IMG/VR virus record: IMGVR_UViG_3300028840_005471
Location: 1 to 43,409 of that record
Reading direction: 5' to 3' (one strand)
Length of the DNA stretch: 43,409 nt
Source of the DNA: a virus
Shown here: positions 25,586 through 32,327 of the stretch, piece after piece
Numbering within the stretch: position 1 is the stretch's first letter
Layout: each line of letters starts with the position of its first letter
Position numbers and translations under genes: made by a program
The notes under the pieces: generated by a model
The model's database searches: none
Told to the model about the DNA's origin: nothing
The model's input: the letters and a program-made list of their open reading frames with translations, nothing else

Positions 25586-27410
25586 CTGCACCTCCCTCTA
25601 TCTGGGCCGCTGTCGGTGCCGCTCCCGGGGTGGGAGTGGCTGCCGCTTTCTCGCCCTGCTGTTGGGCTACCACCTGCATCACCTGCTGTAAAAGTGCCGG
25701 GTCGGCCAGAAGCTTGTTGATAAAATCCTGGGGGTTCTCCGGGGTAAGTATCTCATCCACGTTGCGGATGTTAAGCTTTTCCATAAGTTCTTTAAGCAGC
25801 AGCTTTGTGTTGCCGCCCGCCTGGGAGAGCAAGGGTACGATCACACCGATAAAGTTTGTCCACTGCGTCTGCTCAATATCCCGGCGCTGGGAGAGGTCCT
25901 TAAGGGCGATGTCGATAGCAAAGCTGTCCTCAAGGTCTTCGGACGGTATATCCAGCAACGGTTTAAGTTTAGGGTGCCTGAGCAATATCAGGTTCTCATT
26001 GTACTTAATGAGAAGGATAATCATATAGTTTATAAACTCGAGGATGTCGTCATAGACGTTCTCGGTTATCATCCCAAACCGGAAGAGTGCCTGTTCCAAT
26101 CCGACCTGGACTTCCTTCGCTGTCTGCGAACCAGCGCCGCCAGATACTCCGATTGTGGAGTCGACCGCCCCGGTGATCGACTGCATATCAGCCTGTGTTT
26201 GACTAGCCATATTAAGCGCAAGACCAACCAGATTGGGAATATTAAACACATCAATATCATTAGGGTTATCTTCCCAGCCAATGGCATTACCTGCGCCCGC
26301 ATAAAGTTCCGTAAGATTGATCGTACCATCTTTTTTATATTTAAACATCAATTTTATTTGGTTTTTAAAGTTATCTAACGTAAGGCTGCGGATGTCATTA
26401 AGCTGGTGCTGCAGGCTCTTGGTAAGCTGCGGAAAAGATTTGCCGATAAGAGAGTTGCTCTGCCGCAGGGGACGGATGGGGAAGAACAGTCTTTTGCGCT
26501 TGGTGTCTATGTCGTTGACCTCTACCCGAATAAGAGTAGTTTTGTTGGCTAACGTACATATGACCTCCTTGATCCCGGTGTCCCACTCCTCGTCGTTGAT
26601 GTCCGTGTCGGAGAAGTCGTAGATGCCGTAGTACTCGTATATGTCGACCTCGTCGGTGGTCTTATAGTTTTGCTGGTTAAGGCTGTAGTCAACGTCGGTG
26701 GACACGTCCTCGTCGTTTGTGCTGCTGTTTTTCGCTGAGTACTCTTCACGCTCCTTGTCGTCCACCATATCAGAAGACTGCAGGGCATTGACCTTATCCA
26801 GATTAAAATAAACGTCCGGGCGTGATTTAATCTCCCACAGCTTTTTAACTTTGCGGATAAAGAAGTCAGTATCATTAACGTTAGTTGCCTTTGTATCAAA
26901 CCAGACATTATACCAGTCAAGGATATCAAAGTCGATTTTATAGCCGTCAACCTTTTTGCCGCTTGAATAATTACGCTGGATATTGACCGGGCGCAACTGG
27001 AGCCACGCGGTCCGCTTGACCGCGCCGTCCTCTATGAAGTCCCGGGCCCGGGACGAGAACTTTATACGGTCCAGTTCTTCCTGCACCCAGGTCTCTATCT
27101 CAACGCGGATGTCCCTGATGGCGGGATCTTCGACATATATTTTAACGTAATTTTTATAGGGGAATAAAGATTTGATGACCCGGGCTACCGTGGTCTGTAC
27201 GAGAGTGTAAATAAAGGGGATTTTGACCTTCTCCTCATAATCCTCTTTCTTATCGATCCTGGGGTCCTCGTTGTTATAGACTTTGATCTCTTCCTCGATA
27301 TCATCGTCCAAACTGTCCCTGAGGTCCTCGAGAGCGGTCAAACGGTCAATGAGAAAACTCTCTATCTCATTGAGTTTATCTTGACTAAGAGATTGGTCTA
27401 TTCTTGCCAT
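25578..27410 (-). CDS. Portal protein (head-tail connector)
   Basis: The product is 610 residues from ATG 27410. It should form the dodecameric ring through which DNA is packaged and ejected. Supporting features are location after large terminase, size, the helical N-terminus with IPFIYTLVQTTVARVIKSLFP, the central beta part with FPIRPLRQSNSLIGKSFPQLTKSLQHQLNDIRSLTLDN (the long portal helix) and DSTIGVSGGAGSQTAKEVQ, and a Gln/Pro/Ala-rich tail. The C-terminal segment LLQQVMQVVAQQQGEKAAATP is low complexity. There is no ribosome site; a sigma-70 promoter lies only 8 bases upstream, so a leaderless message is possible. Confidence 0.85.
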   Translation of the reverse strand: MARIDQSLSQDKLNEIESFLIDRLTALEDLRDSLDDDIEEEIKVYNNEDPRIDKKEDYEEKVKIPFIYTLVQTTVARVIKSLFPYKNYVKIYVEDPAIRDIRVEIETWVQEELDRIKFSSRARDFIEDGAVKRTAWLQLRPVNIQRNYSSGKKVDGYKIDFDILDWYNVWFDTKATNVNDTDFFIRKVKKLWEIKSRPDVYFNLDKVNALQSSDMVDDKEREEYSAKNSSTNDEDVSTDVDYSLNQQNYKTTDEVDIYEYYGIYDFSDTDINDEEWDTGIKEVICTLANKTTLIRVEVNDIDTKRKRLFFPIRPLRQSNSLIGKSFPQLTKSLQHQLNDIRSLTLDNFKNQIKLMFKYKKDGTINLTELYAGAGNAIGWEDNPNDIDVFNIPNLVGLALNMASQTQADMQSITGAVDSTIGVSGGAGSQTAKEVQVGLEQALFRFGMITENVYDDILEFINYMIILLIKYNENLILLRHPKLKPLLDIPSEDLEDSFAIDIALKDLSQRRDIEQTQWTNFIGVIVPLLSQAGGNTKLLLKELMEKLNIRNVDEILTPENPQDFINKLLADPALLQQVMQVVAQQQGEKAAATPTPGAAPTAAQIEGGAVG

Positions 27411-27418
27411 TAAAGGGT

Positions 27419-27447
27419 ATTATACTGATTTTTTCCCTAAAATGCAA
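27419..27447 (-). promoter_or_regulatory. Sigma-70 promoter in front of portal
   Basis: On the minus strand TTGCAT (27447-27442), 17 bases, then TATAAT (27424-27419). Only 8 bases separate the -10 box from the portal ATG, so the predicted start point falls on or beside the start codon. Upstream lies an A/T palindrome, CACTTTTTT/AAAAAAGTG (27449-27468 region), that could act as an UP element or a weak terminator for the upstream transcript. Confidence 0.6.
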
Positions 27448-27476
27448 CCACTTTTTTAAAAAAAGTGCTACTTTTT

Positions 27477-28973
27477 TTAATTGCTACGATCTGCCGAAAG
27501 GAGCTGATTTATTCTCTTTTTGTCCAATCCGAGACGCTGATATGTTTGCATAAGCCTGGCTTTCTTCTTAAGGCCCGGATATTGCTGGTAATGTTTCAAC
27601 TTTAATAACCGCTCCATCTGGTGATCCTTCCGTTTTTCCTTCAGAAAATCGCTGTTCCGTAGACCTTTCAGGTACTTTTTTAGGTACATTACCCCATATC
27701 TCATAGCGTCTACAGCGTGATCGTTCTTCTTTACAGGCTCCTCACGGTACCCCATCTCATCAAAATCCATATCCCGGGGCTCTTTCCAGCGGTAGATCTC
27801 CAGTTCCCGCTTTAAATTGGGGCAGCGGTGTACGTCTATAAATAGCCGGATCGGACCGTCTGCGGGCAAAAAAAGGTTCTGGACCACTTTTATCCCGGCA
27901 TTTATAGCGTTTTCGGCCCCTTTAGAATGGATCCCATAATTCTTCTTCAACTCGTATTTGACGTTGGAGTTAGAAGTCTGCTCACCTTTAGCAGAAGACG
28001 GATCAATAATAATTTTATGGTAATGCGCCCGCCGGACCTGCTCCTGGAGGTAGACCCCCACTTCCGACAGCTTGGGCCCCTTCTTATACCACTCGTCATA
28101 AACGTAGATATTTTGACCATCCGTCGCCATTTTGAGAATAGCGGTAGGGTGTGTACCCCCCACATCGATCGCGAGGATGCGGATAAGGTCCGTCCGGCCC
28201 TCGAAGGGTATGCGCTTGTCGTCCGGGTCGTCCGACGGCAGCGTGTCAATGTGGTGTTTTGCCGGGTCAAAGTCACTGTAAATAAGCCCTATATGACTGG
28301 TAAGGTCACAATGGACATACCTCTTCATCCACTCTTCCGAATGGACAGCGGCCAGGTCCTCGACATACCCATCGGGGAGGTGGGGGTTCCCGGTCGTCGG
28401 GCATACCCAGTACGCGAACTTGTCGTCCCCGCCAGGTTCCCTGTCCCTCATATACGTTTTCCATAACCAGTTCCTCCCCTCCCAGTTTGAAGTAATGATA
28501 GTCTGGAAACGGACAGCCCGCACATTGGGGGGGTTTCTCAAACGGCTGTAAAGGAAAGAAATGTCGTCCGAATACTTGATCACGTCGGGATCGTCGATTA
28601 AAAATCCGCATATGTGCATACCCTTAAAGTTTTTTCTCCCCAGCGTCAGGGGCCTGAACATCACCTTGCAGTCGTTTATCAAATACAAGTCGTGCTTGGT
28701 CTCCTTCAACTCTTTCACCAGGCCCGCGTCACTGGCGATCCTGACGAAGTCGGACATCACCTCGTCTTCCAGCGTATCCCACGTGTTGCGGCATACCAGG
28801 AAGTCGTGCCGGGGGTTGTCCAGGCAATGGAAGATCGCCTCGTGGATCGCCGGGTAGGTCTTCCCGCCGCCGTAGCCCCCGATCAGCATCTTGTGCCGGG
28901 CCAGGGACCGATGAAACTCTTCCTGCTCTTTATTGGCAGGCTTATAATACGATAGGTCTATCTGCTGGGGCAC
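27477..28973 (-). CDS. Terminase large subunit (ATPase-nuclease)
   Basis: The product is 498 residues from GTG 28973, which overlaps the previous TAG. It powers DNA packaging and cuts the concatemer. The Walker A motif GGYGGGKT is at residues 32-39. The Walker B region is FLIDDPD (124-130), where most relatives have DE; here the second acidic residue is Asp. The RNase H-like nuclease has its acidic residues in ILAIDVGG (Asp270), KIIIDPSSAK (Asp324) and NDHAVDAMRYG (Asp418/Asp422). The C-terminal 50 residues are very basic. It sits 66 bases before the portal gene. Confidence 0.92.
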   Translation of the reverse strand: MPQQIDLSYYKPANKEQEEFHRSLARHKMLIGGYGGGKTYPAIHEAIFHCLDNPRHDFLVCRNTWDTLEDEVMSDFVRIASDAGLVKELKETKHDLYLINDCKVMFRPLTLGRKNFKGMHICGFLIDDPDVIKYSDDISFLYSRLRNPPNVRAVRFQTIITSNWEGRNWLWKTYMRDREPGGDDKFAYWVCPTTGNPHLPDGYVEDLAAVHSEEWMKRYVHCDLTSHIGLIYSDFDPAKHHIDTLPSDDPDDKRIPFEGRTDLIRILAIDVGGTHPTAILKMATDGQNIYVYDEWYKKGPKLSEVGVYLQEQVRRAHYHKIIIDPSSAKGEQTSNSNVKYELKKNYGIHSKGAENAINAGIKVVQNLFLPADGPIRLFIDVHRCPNLKRELEIYRWKEPRDMDFDEMGYREEPVKKNDHAVDAMRYGVMYLKKYLKGLRNSDFLKEKRKDHQMERLLKLKHYQQYPGLKKKARLMQTYQRLGLDKKRINQLLSADRSN

Positions 28974-29209
28974 TATTTTAAGGCAGCCTCATCAGCAAGT
29001 TTTTGTGCCGCGGCCTGCGCTTTCTCCCGGTCGGCCAGGACCTTTTCTGTAACCGCCGGGTCCTCTCTGACGACGTTGGTGTGCGTATCACAATAATCCT
29101 CCATCACCCGGATTATCCTGCTGTCGTCAGTCTCAAACCTGCCGTCAACGAACTTTGCTACCCCGGCGACCTTCAGGCCGCGCCTATCACTCAAATAAGC
29201 TTTTATCAT
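28973..29209 (-). CDS. Small capsid-neighbour paralogue
   Basis: The product is 78 residues from ATG 29209 with GAGG 8 bases upstream. It shares AYLS-R-GL, F-DGRF-TDD and the DYC motif with the 129-residue protein at 22512-22901, but lacks that protein's 17-residue insertion. The C-terminal third is an Ala/Lys/Glu helix (EKVLADREKAQAAAQKLADEAAL). Its stop overlaps the large terminase start. Role unknown. Confidence 0.65.
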   Translation of the reverse strand: MIKAYLSDRRGLKVAGVAKFVDGRFETDDSRIIRVMEDYCDTHTNVVREDPAVTEKVLADREKAQAAAQKLADEAALK

Positions 29210-29331
29210 TTGGCCCGCCTCTTCCTCTCCGGCAGCCGCTTGCCCTTGGCCGTCTTTTTAGCGAACTCTTTGGCCACCTTGGGCTTTTTTGCATATAAAA
29301 ATCGCCTCTGGGCTTTGCTCTTAAAAGGCAT
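29206..29331 (-). CDS. Small basic MPFKSKAQRRF-type protein
   Basis: The product is 41 residues. ATG 29331 follows AGGAGG by 10 bases and overlaps the upstream TAA (TAATG); its TGA overlaps the next ATG. It starts MPFKSKAQRRFLYAKKPKVA, the hallmark of a tiny basic protein found in many phages and prophages, and about 40% of residues are Lys or Arg. Its biochemical role is not known; nucleic-acid binding is plausible. Confidence 0.75.
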   Translation of the reverse strand: MPFKSKAQRRFLYAKKPKVAKEFAKKTAKGKRLPERKRRAK

Positions 29332-29462
29332 TATTTTGGTACCTCCTCTAAATAATAGTCCCTCAAATTGCGCTCCAGGCCGTGGGGGTCCCGGTTAATG
29401 AGCACCAGGAATAAGATGACAATAAGGACCGTGATTATGGCCCCCACGAGAATGTCCCTCAT
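29331..29462 (-). CDS. Single-span membrane miniprotein
   Basis: The product is 43 residues from ATG 29462, overlapping the upstream stop as ATGA. After MRD it has one apolar helix (ILVGAIITVLIVILFLVLI, residues 4-22) and then a polar charged tail. The C-terminal codons for Glu-Glu encode the ribosome site of the next gene. It is one of three membrane miniproteins lying between the terminase subunits. A lysis role (holin or inner spanin) is possible but not shown. Confidence 0.65.
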   Translation of the reverse strand: MRDILVGAIITVLIVILFLVLINRDPHGLERNLRDYYLEEVPK

Positions 29463-29659
29463 TTGCGCTTAAGCCTCTTCTTTAAATGCCTGATCCCCGG
29501 TATTTTGCCGTGGTTTTGGATCACGATCACCGTGAACGCTATTATTAATAAAGGGACACTGATGCCCTCTACGTTTAGCTTGAACCCGCCAGGAGCCTCA
29601 AAAGACAGGCTGGTGTCCTCAATGCTCTCCGTAGCCATCTCTACACTGCGCTGCCTCAT
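29459..29659 (-). CDS. Membrane protein with basic cytoplasmic tail
   Basis: The product is 66 residues from ATG 29659 with GAAGAGGG upstream; the upstream stop overlaps as ATGA. A polar N-terminus (about 35 residues) precedes one apolar helix (ISVPLLIIAFTVIVIQ, about 36-51) and a basic tail (HLKKRLKRK). It could be a holin or a tail-located membrane peptide. Longer starts further upstream lack a ribosome site. Confidence 0.65.
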   Translation of the reverse strand: MRQRSVEMATESIEDTSLSFEAPGGFKLNVEGISVPLLIIAFTVIVIQNHGKIPGIRHLKKRLKRK

Positions 29660-29802
29660 ACCCTCTTCCAGAAATAGTACCACCGCTTGCTGAACCCCAG
29701 GCAGAAATTAAGGCCAGCCTTGCGGCACCAGTATAAACACCCCGCGTCCCGCCTGTCGCAACAGATCTCGTACCCATTACAATATTTGCATTTGTCGTTC
29801 AT
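29656..29802 (-). CDS. Cys-rich miniprotein
   Basis: The product is 48 residues from ATG 29802, overlapping the upstream stop as ATGA. It has seven cysteines (KCKYC, EICC, GCLYWC, NFC) and several aromatic residues, so it may bind zinc or form disulphides. A longer reading from GTG 29862 is possible but would skip the better coupled ATGA arrangement. Function unknown. Confidence 0.55.
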   Translation of the reverse strand: MNDKCKYCNGYEICCDRRDAGCLYWCRKAGLNFCLGFSKRWYYFWKRV

Positions 29803-29876
29803 AATGCACTCATCCACCACATAAATACCATCAGCATCACCGCCGCCGTCAGGATAACCCACTCAGCTTTGCTCAT
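29799..29876 (-). CDS. 25-residue membrane peptide
   Basis: The ATG at 29876 lies inside the end of the small terminase gene in another frame, with GAGG 11 bases upstream. The product starts MSKAEWVILTAAVM and is apolar to the end. Its stop overlaps the next ATG (ATGA), as in the rest of this micro-cluster, which is the main support. Too short for homology; expression is inferred. Confidence 0.45.
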   Translation of the reverse strand: MSKAEWVILTAAVMLMVFMWWMSAL

Positions 29877-30381
29877 CCGGGGACACCTCGATCACAGGCC
29901 GCTGCGGCCCACGTGTCCCCTCACCCCGACCCAGGTCCGGCAGGTTGATCTCAATGTGCGCAGGCCCACCAGCCTTGTCGCCCATCGTCACCCCCTGTAC
30001 CTCTCCCAGCATCTTCATACTGCGCCTTATCTCAGCCAGCAAAGCCACCACGTCCTTAGTGTCCAAATTAGCCTTGTCGCCCTCAACCCAGTCCTCCAGC
30101 CGCTGCAAATGCCTCGACACTTTCTCCACCATACTCTCGCGCGCCGTCTCTACGTCACCAACACTGCCAACCTCATTCGCCGCCCACTTCAAAATATTCT
30201 TTATGTGCCCGGGACTGTAATTAAATTGCTCAGCTAACTGCTTGTGCGTAAGGTGCTTTGTGCAATATGCCTCGTATATAGCCATATACCGCGCCCGCAC
30301 AAACTCATTAACAGGCTCAATGCTCTTCGGCTCGCGCCGCTCAGGCCTGATGTCTTCCAATATCTTTAATGCTGTGCTCAT
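29863..30381 (-). CDS. Terminase small subunit-like HTH protein
   Basis: The product is 172 residues from ATG 30381. It would bind the packaging start site and recruit the large subunit. A helix-turn-helix is visible at about residues 44-66 (LTHKQLAEQFNYSPGHIKNILKWA). A long helical segment (85-135) could oligomerise, and a Gly/Pro-rich tail follows. It is the first gene of the late operon, and six small genes separate it from the large subunit. The ribosome site is poor and lies in a potential leader stem (30391-30451). It could alternatively be another HTH regulator, but position and layout favour terminase. Confidence 0.75.
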   Translation of the reverse strand: MSTALKILEDIRPERREPKSIEPVNEFVRARYMAIYEAYCTKHLTHKQLAEQFNYSPGHIKNILKWAANEVGSVGDVETARESMVEKVSRHLQRLEDWVEGDKANLDTKDVVALLAEIRRSMKMLGEVQGVTMGDKAGGPAHIEINLPDLGRGEGTRGPQRPVIEVSPDEQS

Positions 30382-30390
30382 AATTCAAAT

Positions 30391-30451
30391 GGCCCCCCGG
30401 ATTTCGCTTGCTGTTGGGTGCTAGGACCAGGTCGCAGAGGCGCGGGGGGCT
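30391..30451 (-). promoter_or_regulatory. Long-range stem in the late mRNA leader
   Basis: GGCCCCCC (30391-30398) can pair with GGGGGGCT (30444-30451), including one G-U pair, to enclose a 45-base domain in the roughly 98-nt leader of the late mRNA. The G-run arm sits about 10 bases before the small terminase ATG, where the ribosome site should be. Occlusion of translation initiation is an inference. Confidence 0.4.
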
Positions 30452-30485
30452 CGAGGAGGAATGAGGGCTACTCTTTCCAATAACA

Positions 30486-30514
30486 AGTATAAAGGCTCTT
30501 GGGGGAAATGTCAA
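30486..30514 (-). promoter_or_regulatory. Late operon sigma-70 promoter
   Basis: On the minus strand a perfect TTGACA (30514-30509), a 17-base spacer, and TATACT (30491-30486, 5 of 6). The start point should be near 30479, giving a leader of about 98 nt before the small terminase gene. This is the best promoter in the window and explains transcription of the whole minus-strand block. Confidence 0.8.
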
Positions 30515-30861
30515 GGATTTTTTAAGAAGATAGGAAGACTGCATTGCAGCCTTGCTCAATAGAATATTAGGCTAAACTACAAAATAGTTTAGGTTATGTA
30601 AAAAATGTAAATTGTCAAGTTTAAAGGGCGTGGATGCGAGGGTGGGCATAATTATATATTAGCCCCGGCCCCGGGTCCGGTTCACCCCCACCCCACCTGC
30701 CCCGGAACACGGAAAAAATGGACCTGGAATCAGGAATGCTAATGGTGTGATGGAAAAAATGGACTGTGGTCCAGGGTTAATGGTAATGGTAATGGTATGG
30801 TACTGGGCATTGTCTCACCTGTTTTAAGGTAATTGGGATACTTTAGCCGTCCCCCAACACG

Positions 30862-30907
30862 CAAAGTGTCCCAATATCGGCAAAAGTGTACCGATAGGGA
30901 CACTTTG
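30862..30907. promoter_or_regulatory. Large two-tier inverted repeat, candidate operator
   Basis: CAAAGTGTCCC (30862-30872) mirrors GGGACACTTTG (30897-30907), and inside it TATCGG (30875-30880) mirrors CCGATA (30891-30896). The only asymmetry is two bases (AA) on the left, and the central loop is 10 bases. There is no T-run, so it is not a terminator. It lies 30 bases upstream of the candidate early promoter. An operator or origin hairpin is likely. Confidence 0.7.
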
Positions 30908-30937
30908 TACAGCAAAGTGAAACATCCAACACTCCGA

Positions 30938-30967
30938 TTAACACAATTCGCAATCCCTACATATAAG
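30938..30967 (+). promoter_or_regulatory. Candidate early operon promoter
   Basis: TTAACA (30938-30943), an 18-base spacer, then TATAAG (30962-30967), each 5 of 6 to consensus. It would produce a leader of about 295 nt before the gene at 31270. Other weak boxes exist downstream in the AT-rich stretch, so the true start is uncertain. Confidence 0.45.
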
Positions 30968-31007
30968 TGCAGCCAAAAGCCATCAAAATAACCTACTTAA
31001 CAACCCC

Positions 31008-31026
31008 ATACCCCTAAGGGGGGTAT
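31008..31026. repeat. Inverted repeat ATACCCC/GGGGTAT
   Basis: A 7-bp stem with loop TAAGG. Outside it, CTACTT on the left and AAGTAG on the right extend the symmetry with a 9-base bulge on the left arm. It lies just before the TATATA-rich stretch. Confidence 0.55.
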
Positions 31027-31174
31027 AAGTAGTAATATGGTGTTATAGGGTATATATATATATATTATTACTTATACTCTCTCTTATATTATATCTTTAG
31101 ATAAGTAGTTTTGGTCTTTCTACTATAGCTATACGCTTACAGGAAAAATCCAACATTCCAACATTTCAACAAAA

Positions 31175-31198
31175 AGGTGTACAAACAGGTGTACAAAC
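31175..31198 (+). repeat. Tandem 12-base repeat
   Basis: AGGTGTACAAAC occurs twice head to tail. A related CAACATT repeat lies just upstream (31151-31170). These short tandem units between the promoter and first early gene could bind a regulator or initiator. Confidence 0.6.
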
Positions 31199-31202
31199 TG
31201 CT

Positions 31203-31226
31203 TTTTACGCCGCTGTGTATAGGTGA
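31203..31226 (+). repeat. TTTTACGCC-type element, copy 1 (diverged)
   Basis: This element begins TTTTACGCC and ends TGTGTATAGG plus three bases. It is a diverged copy of the two near-identical elements at 32931 and 33193, and lies 44 bases before the first early gene. Confidence 0.5.
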
Positions 31227-31269
31227 TTGCAGGCTTGAGAGGGCCTGACGCTAAACGAGAGGTGAGAGT

Positions 31270-31887
31270 ATGACAATTAACAACAAAACAAGGGCACTGA
31301 GGACTGGCAATAGCAAGCTGGGTAAGGATGTGCCTGTATTCAATCTTCAACCTATGGCCACCTGCCCCGGCCGCACTAAGGGATGTGCTGGTAAGAGCGG
31401 GTATTGCTACGCCTGTCACGGCAATTACCTGTACCCCAGCCATATGGTGAACTGGAAGAATAATAAGGCGTTCGCTAATAGCAGGCATTTTGTGCCCGCT
31501 ATGGTGAGAGACATTGCTATACATAAGAGCAGGGTAGCCCGCAAAGGTGAGAGCCTGCGCGTCCGCCTGCATAGCACTGGGGACTTCTATTCCCAGCGCT
31601 ACCTCAATAACTGGATAAAGGTAGCAAATGAGCATCCTGACGTACAATTTCTGGCTTATACGCGCTCACATATGCTGGATTTTTCCAGCCTGCCTGACAA
31701 TTTCAAGGTCTATTACAGTATTGACGATACCACAGAGGCAATGCCCATTACCTTAAGGCAATACGCAGAGGTAGTACCCGCTGACCACACTGCCCGGGTT
31801 AAAGGCCGCCACATATGTCAAAGCGAATGCCACAAATGCAAGGCCTGCTGGGCAATGGGCTGGAACGTAGCATTTAGAATGCACTAA
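31270..31887 (+). CDS. GP88-family / radical-SAM-like protein
   Basis: The product is 205 residues from ATG 31270, with a GAGAGGTGAG ribosome site. Two cysteine clusters are visible: C32, C39, C46 and C49 near the start (TCPGRTKGCAGKSGYCYAC) and C183, C187, C190 and C193 near the end. The core holds LRVRLHSTGDFYSQRYLNNW and VQFLAYTRSHML, the signature of the GP88 phage family. That family resembles radical-SAM barrels and probably binds iron-sulphur clusters. It is the first early gene. The substrate is unknown; DNA, tRNA or a host metabolite could be modified. Confidence 0.75.
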   Translation: MTINNKTRALRTGNSKLGKDVPVFNLQPMATCPGRTKGCAGKSGYCYACHGNYLYPSHMVNWKNNKAFANSRHFVPAMVRDIAIHKSRVARKGESLRVRLHSTGDFYSQRYLNNWIKVANEHPDVQFLAYTRSHMLDFSSLPDNFKVYYSIDDTTEAMPITLRQYAEVVPADHTARVKGRHICQSECHKCKACWAMGWNVAFRMH

Positions 31888-31912
31888 GAGATCTAAAATA
31901 AGGAGAGAGAGT

Positions 31913-32104
31913 ATGAAGACAATCACAATTAGCTGGAGCACTGTGGACGTGCTTGCTAAAGCAGAGGAGATGGATGTCTCACTGACTGAGGAGCAGGCCG
32001 ACGAGGTACTGGATATGGTCGAGCGCAAGCACGATGCCAGCATCGGTATTAACTGGGACGTCATCGAGTACTGGATAAATGAGATCAAACACGAGGAGGA
32101 GTAA
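31913..32104 (+). CDS. Small acidic protein
   Basis: The product is 63 residues from ATG 31913 with AAGGAGA upstream. It is mainly helical and acidic (pattern LTEEQADEVLDMVERKHDAS, then INWDVIEYWINEI). The last codons (Glu-Glu-Glu) encode GAGGAGGAG, which serves as the ribosome site of the next gene. Similar short early proteins occur in other phages; role unknown. Confidence 0.7.
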   Translation: MKTITISWSTVDVLAKAEEMDVSLTEEQADEVLDMVERKHDASIGINWDVIEYWINEIKHEEE

Positions 32105-32105
32105 G

Positions 32106-32327
32106 ATGGAAATCATACAATATAAGACCATACCCAGAGGCAAAAAGAGGGAGATCACCGGGTACGTCAAGACCTGGAACCTGCAGCCGACCCGCAGTGG
32201 CGACCTCGTGGCCGACCTCGAGTACAACGGCAATAAGCTGCGGCTCTTTATAGATAAGGACGTACAAAAAGAGATCGCTATGCTCGTTACGTATTGGAAC
32301 AAGGCCAAGGAGCGCACCGATGCCTAA
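32106..32327 (+). CDS. Small beta-rich early protein
   Basis: The product is 73 residues. ATG 32106 lies one base after the previous stop with GAGGAGGAG just upstream. The sequence alternates strands (EIIQYKTIPRGKKREITGYVK, LVADLEYNGNKLRLFIDKD) and ends in a short helix. It overlaps the next gene by 8 bases. Not recognised. Confidence 0.65.
   Translation: MEIIQYKTIPRGKKREITGYVKTWNLQPTRSGDLVADLEYNGNKLRLFIDKDVQKEIAMLVTYWNKAKERTDA

Larger units (their letters stand above)
30515..31269. other. Non-coding control region, candidate origin
   Basis: No convincing gene is visible in this 755-bp stretch. It holds a 14-base direct repeat GGAAAAAATGGACN (30711 and 30752 areas), a TAATGG triplicate (30778-30795), the inverted repeat at 30862-30907, a plus-strand promoter (30938-30967), an inverted repeat at 31008-31026, a TATATA-rich unwinding-type stretch (31050-31100) and tandem 12-base repeats (31175-31198). 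Such clustering of iteron-like repeats with AT-rich DNA between divergent operons fits a replication origin and switch region. This is inference; no initiator protein site is known. Confidence 0.5.

Noticed and set aside
30341-30559. Small minus-strand frame at the late promoter
   Set aside because: It overlaps the consensus promoter at 30486-30514 and the leader, and has no ribosome site.
30600-30618. Second late promoter starting with TTGACA at 30618-30613 (minus)
   Set aside because: The -35 box is perfect, but no reasonable -10 box lies 15-19 bases downstream.
30590-31269. CRISPR array in the repeat-rich control region
   Set aside because: Repeats are short, of several kinds and irregularly spaced; there is no repeat-spacer periodicity and there are no cas genes.
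31129-31647. 172-residue minus-strand frame opposite the GP88-like gene
   Set aside because: It covers the early leader and the first half of a recognised gene on the other strand and has no recognisable feature.
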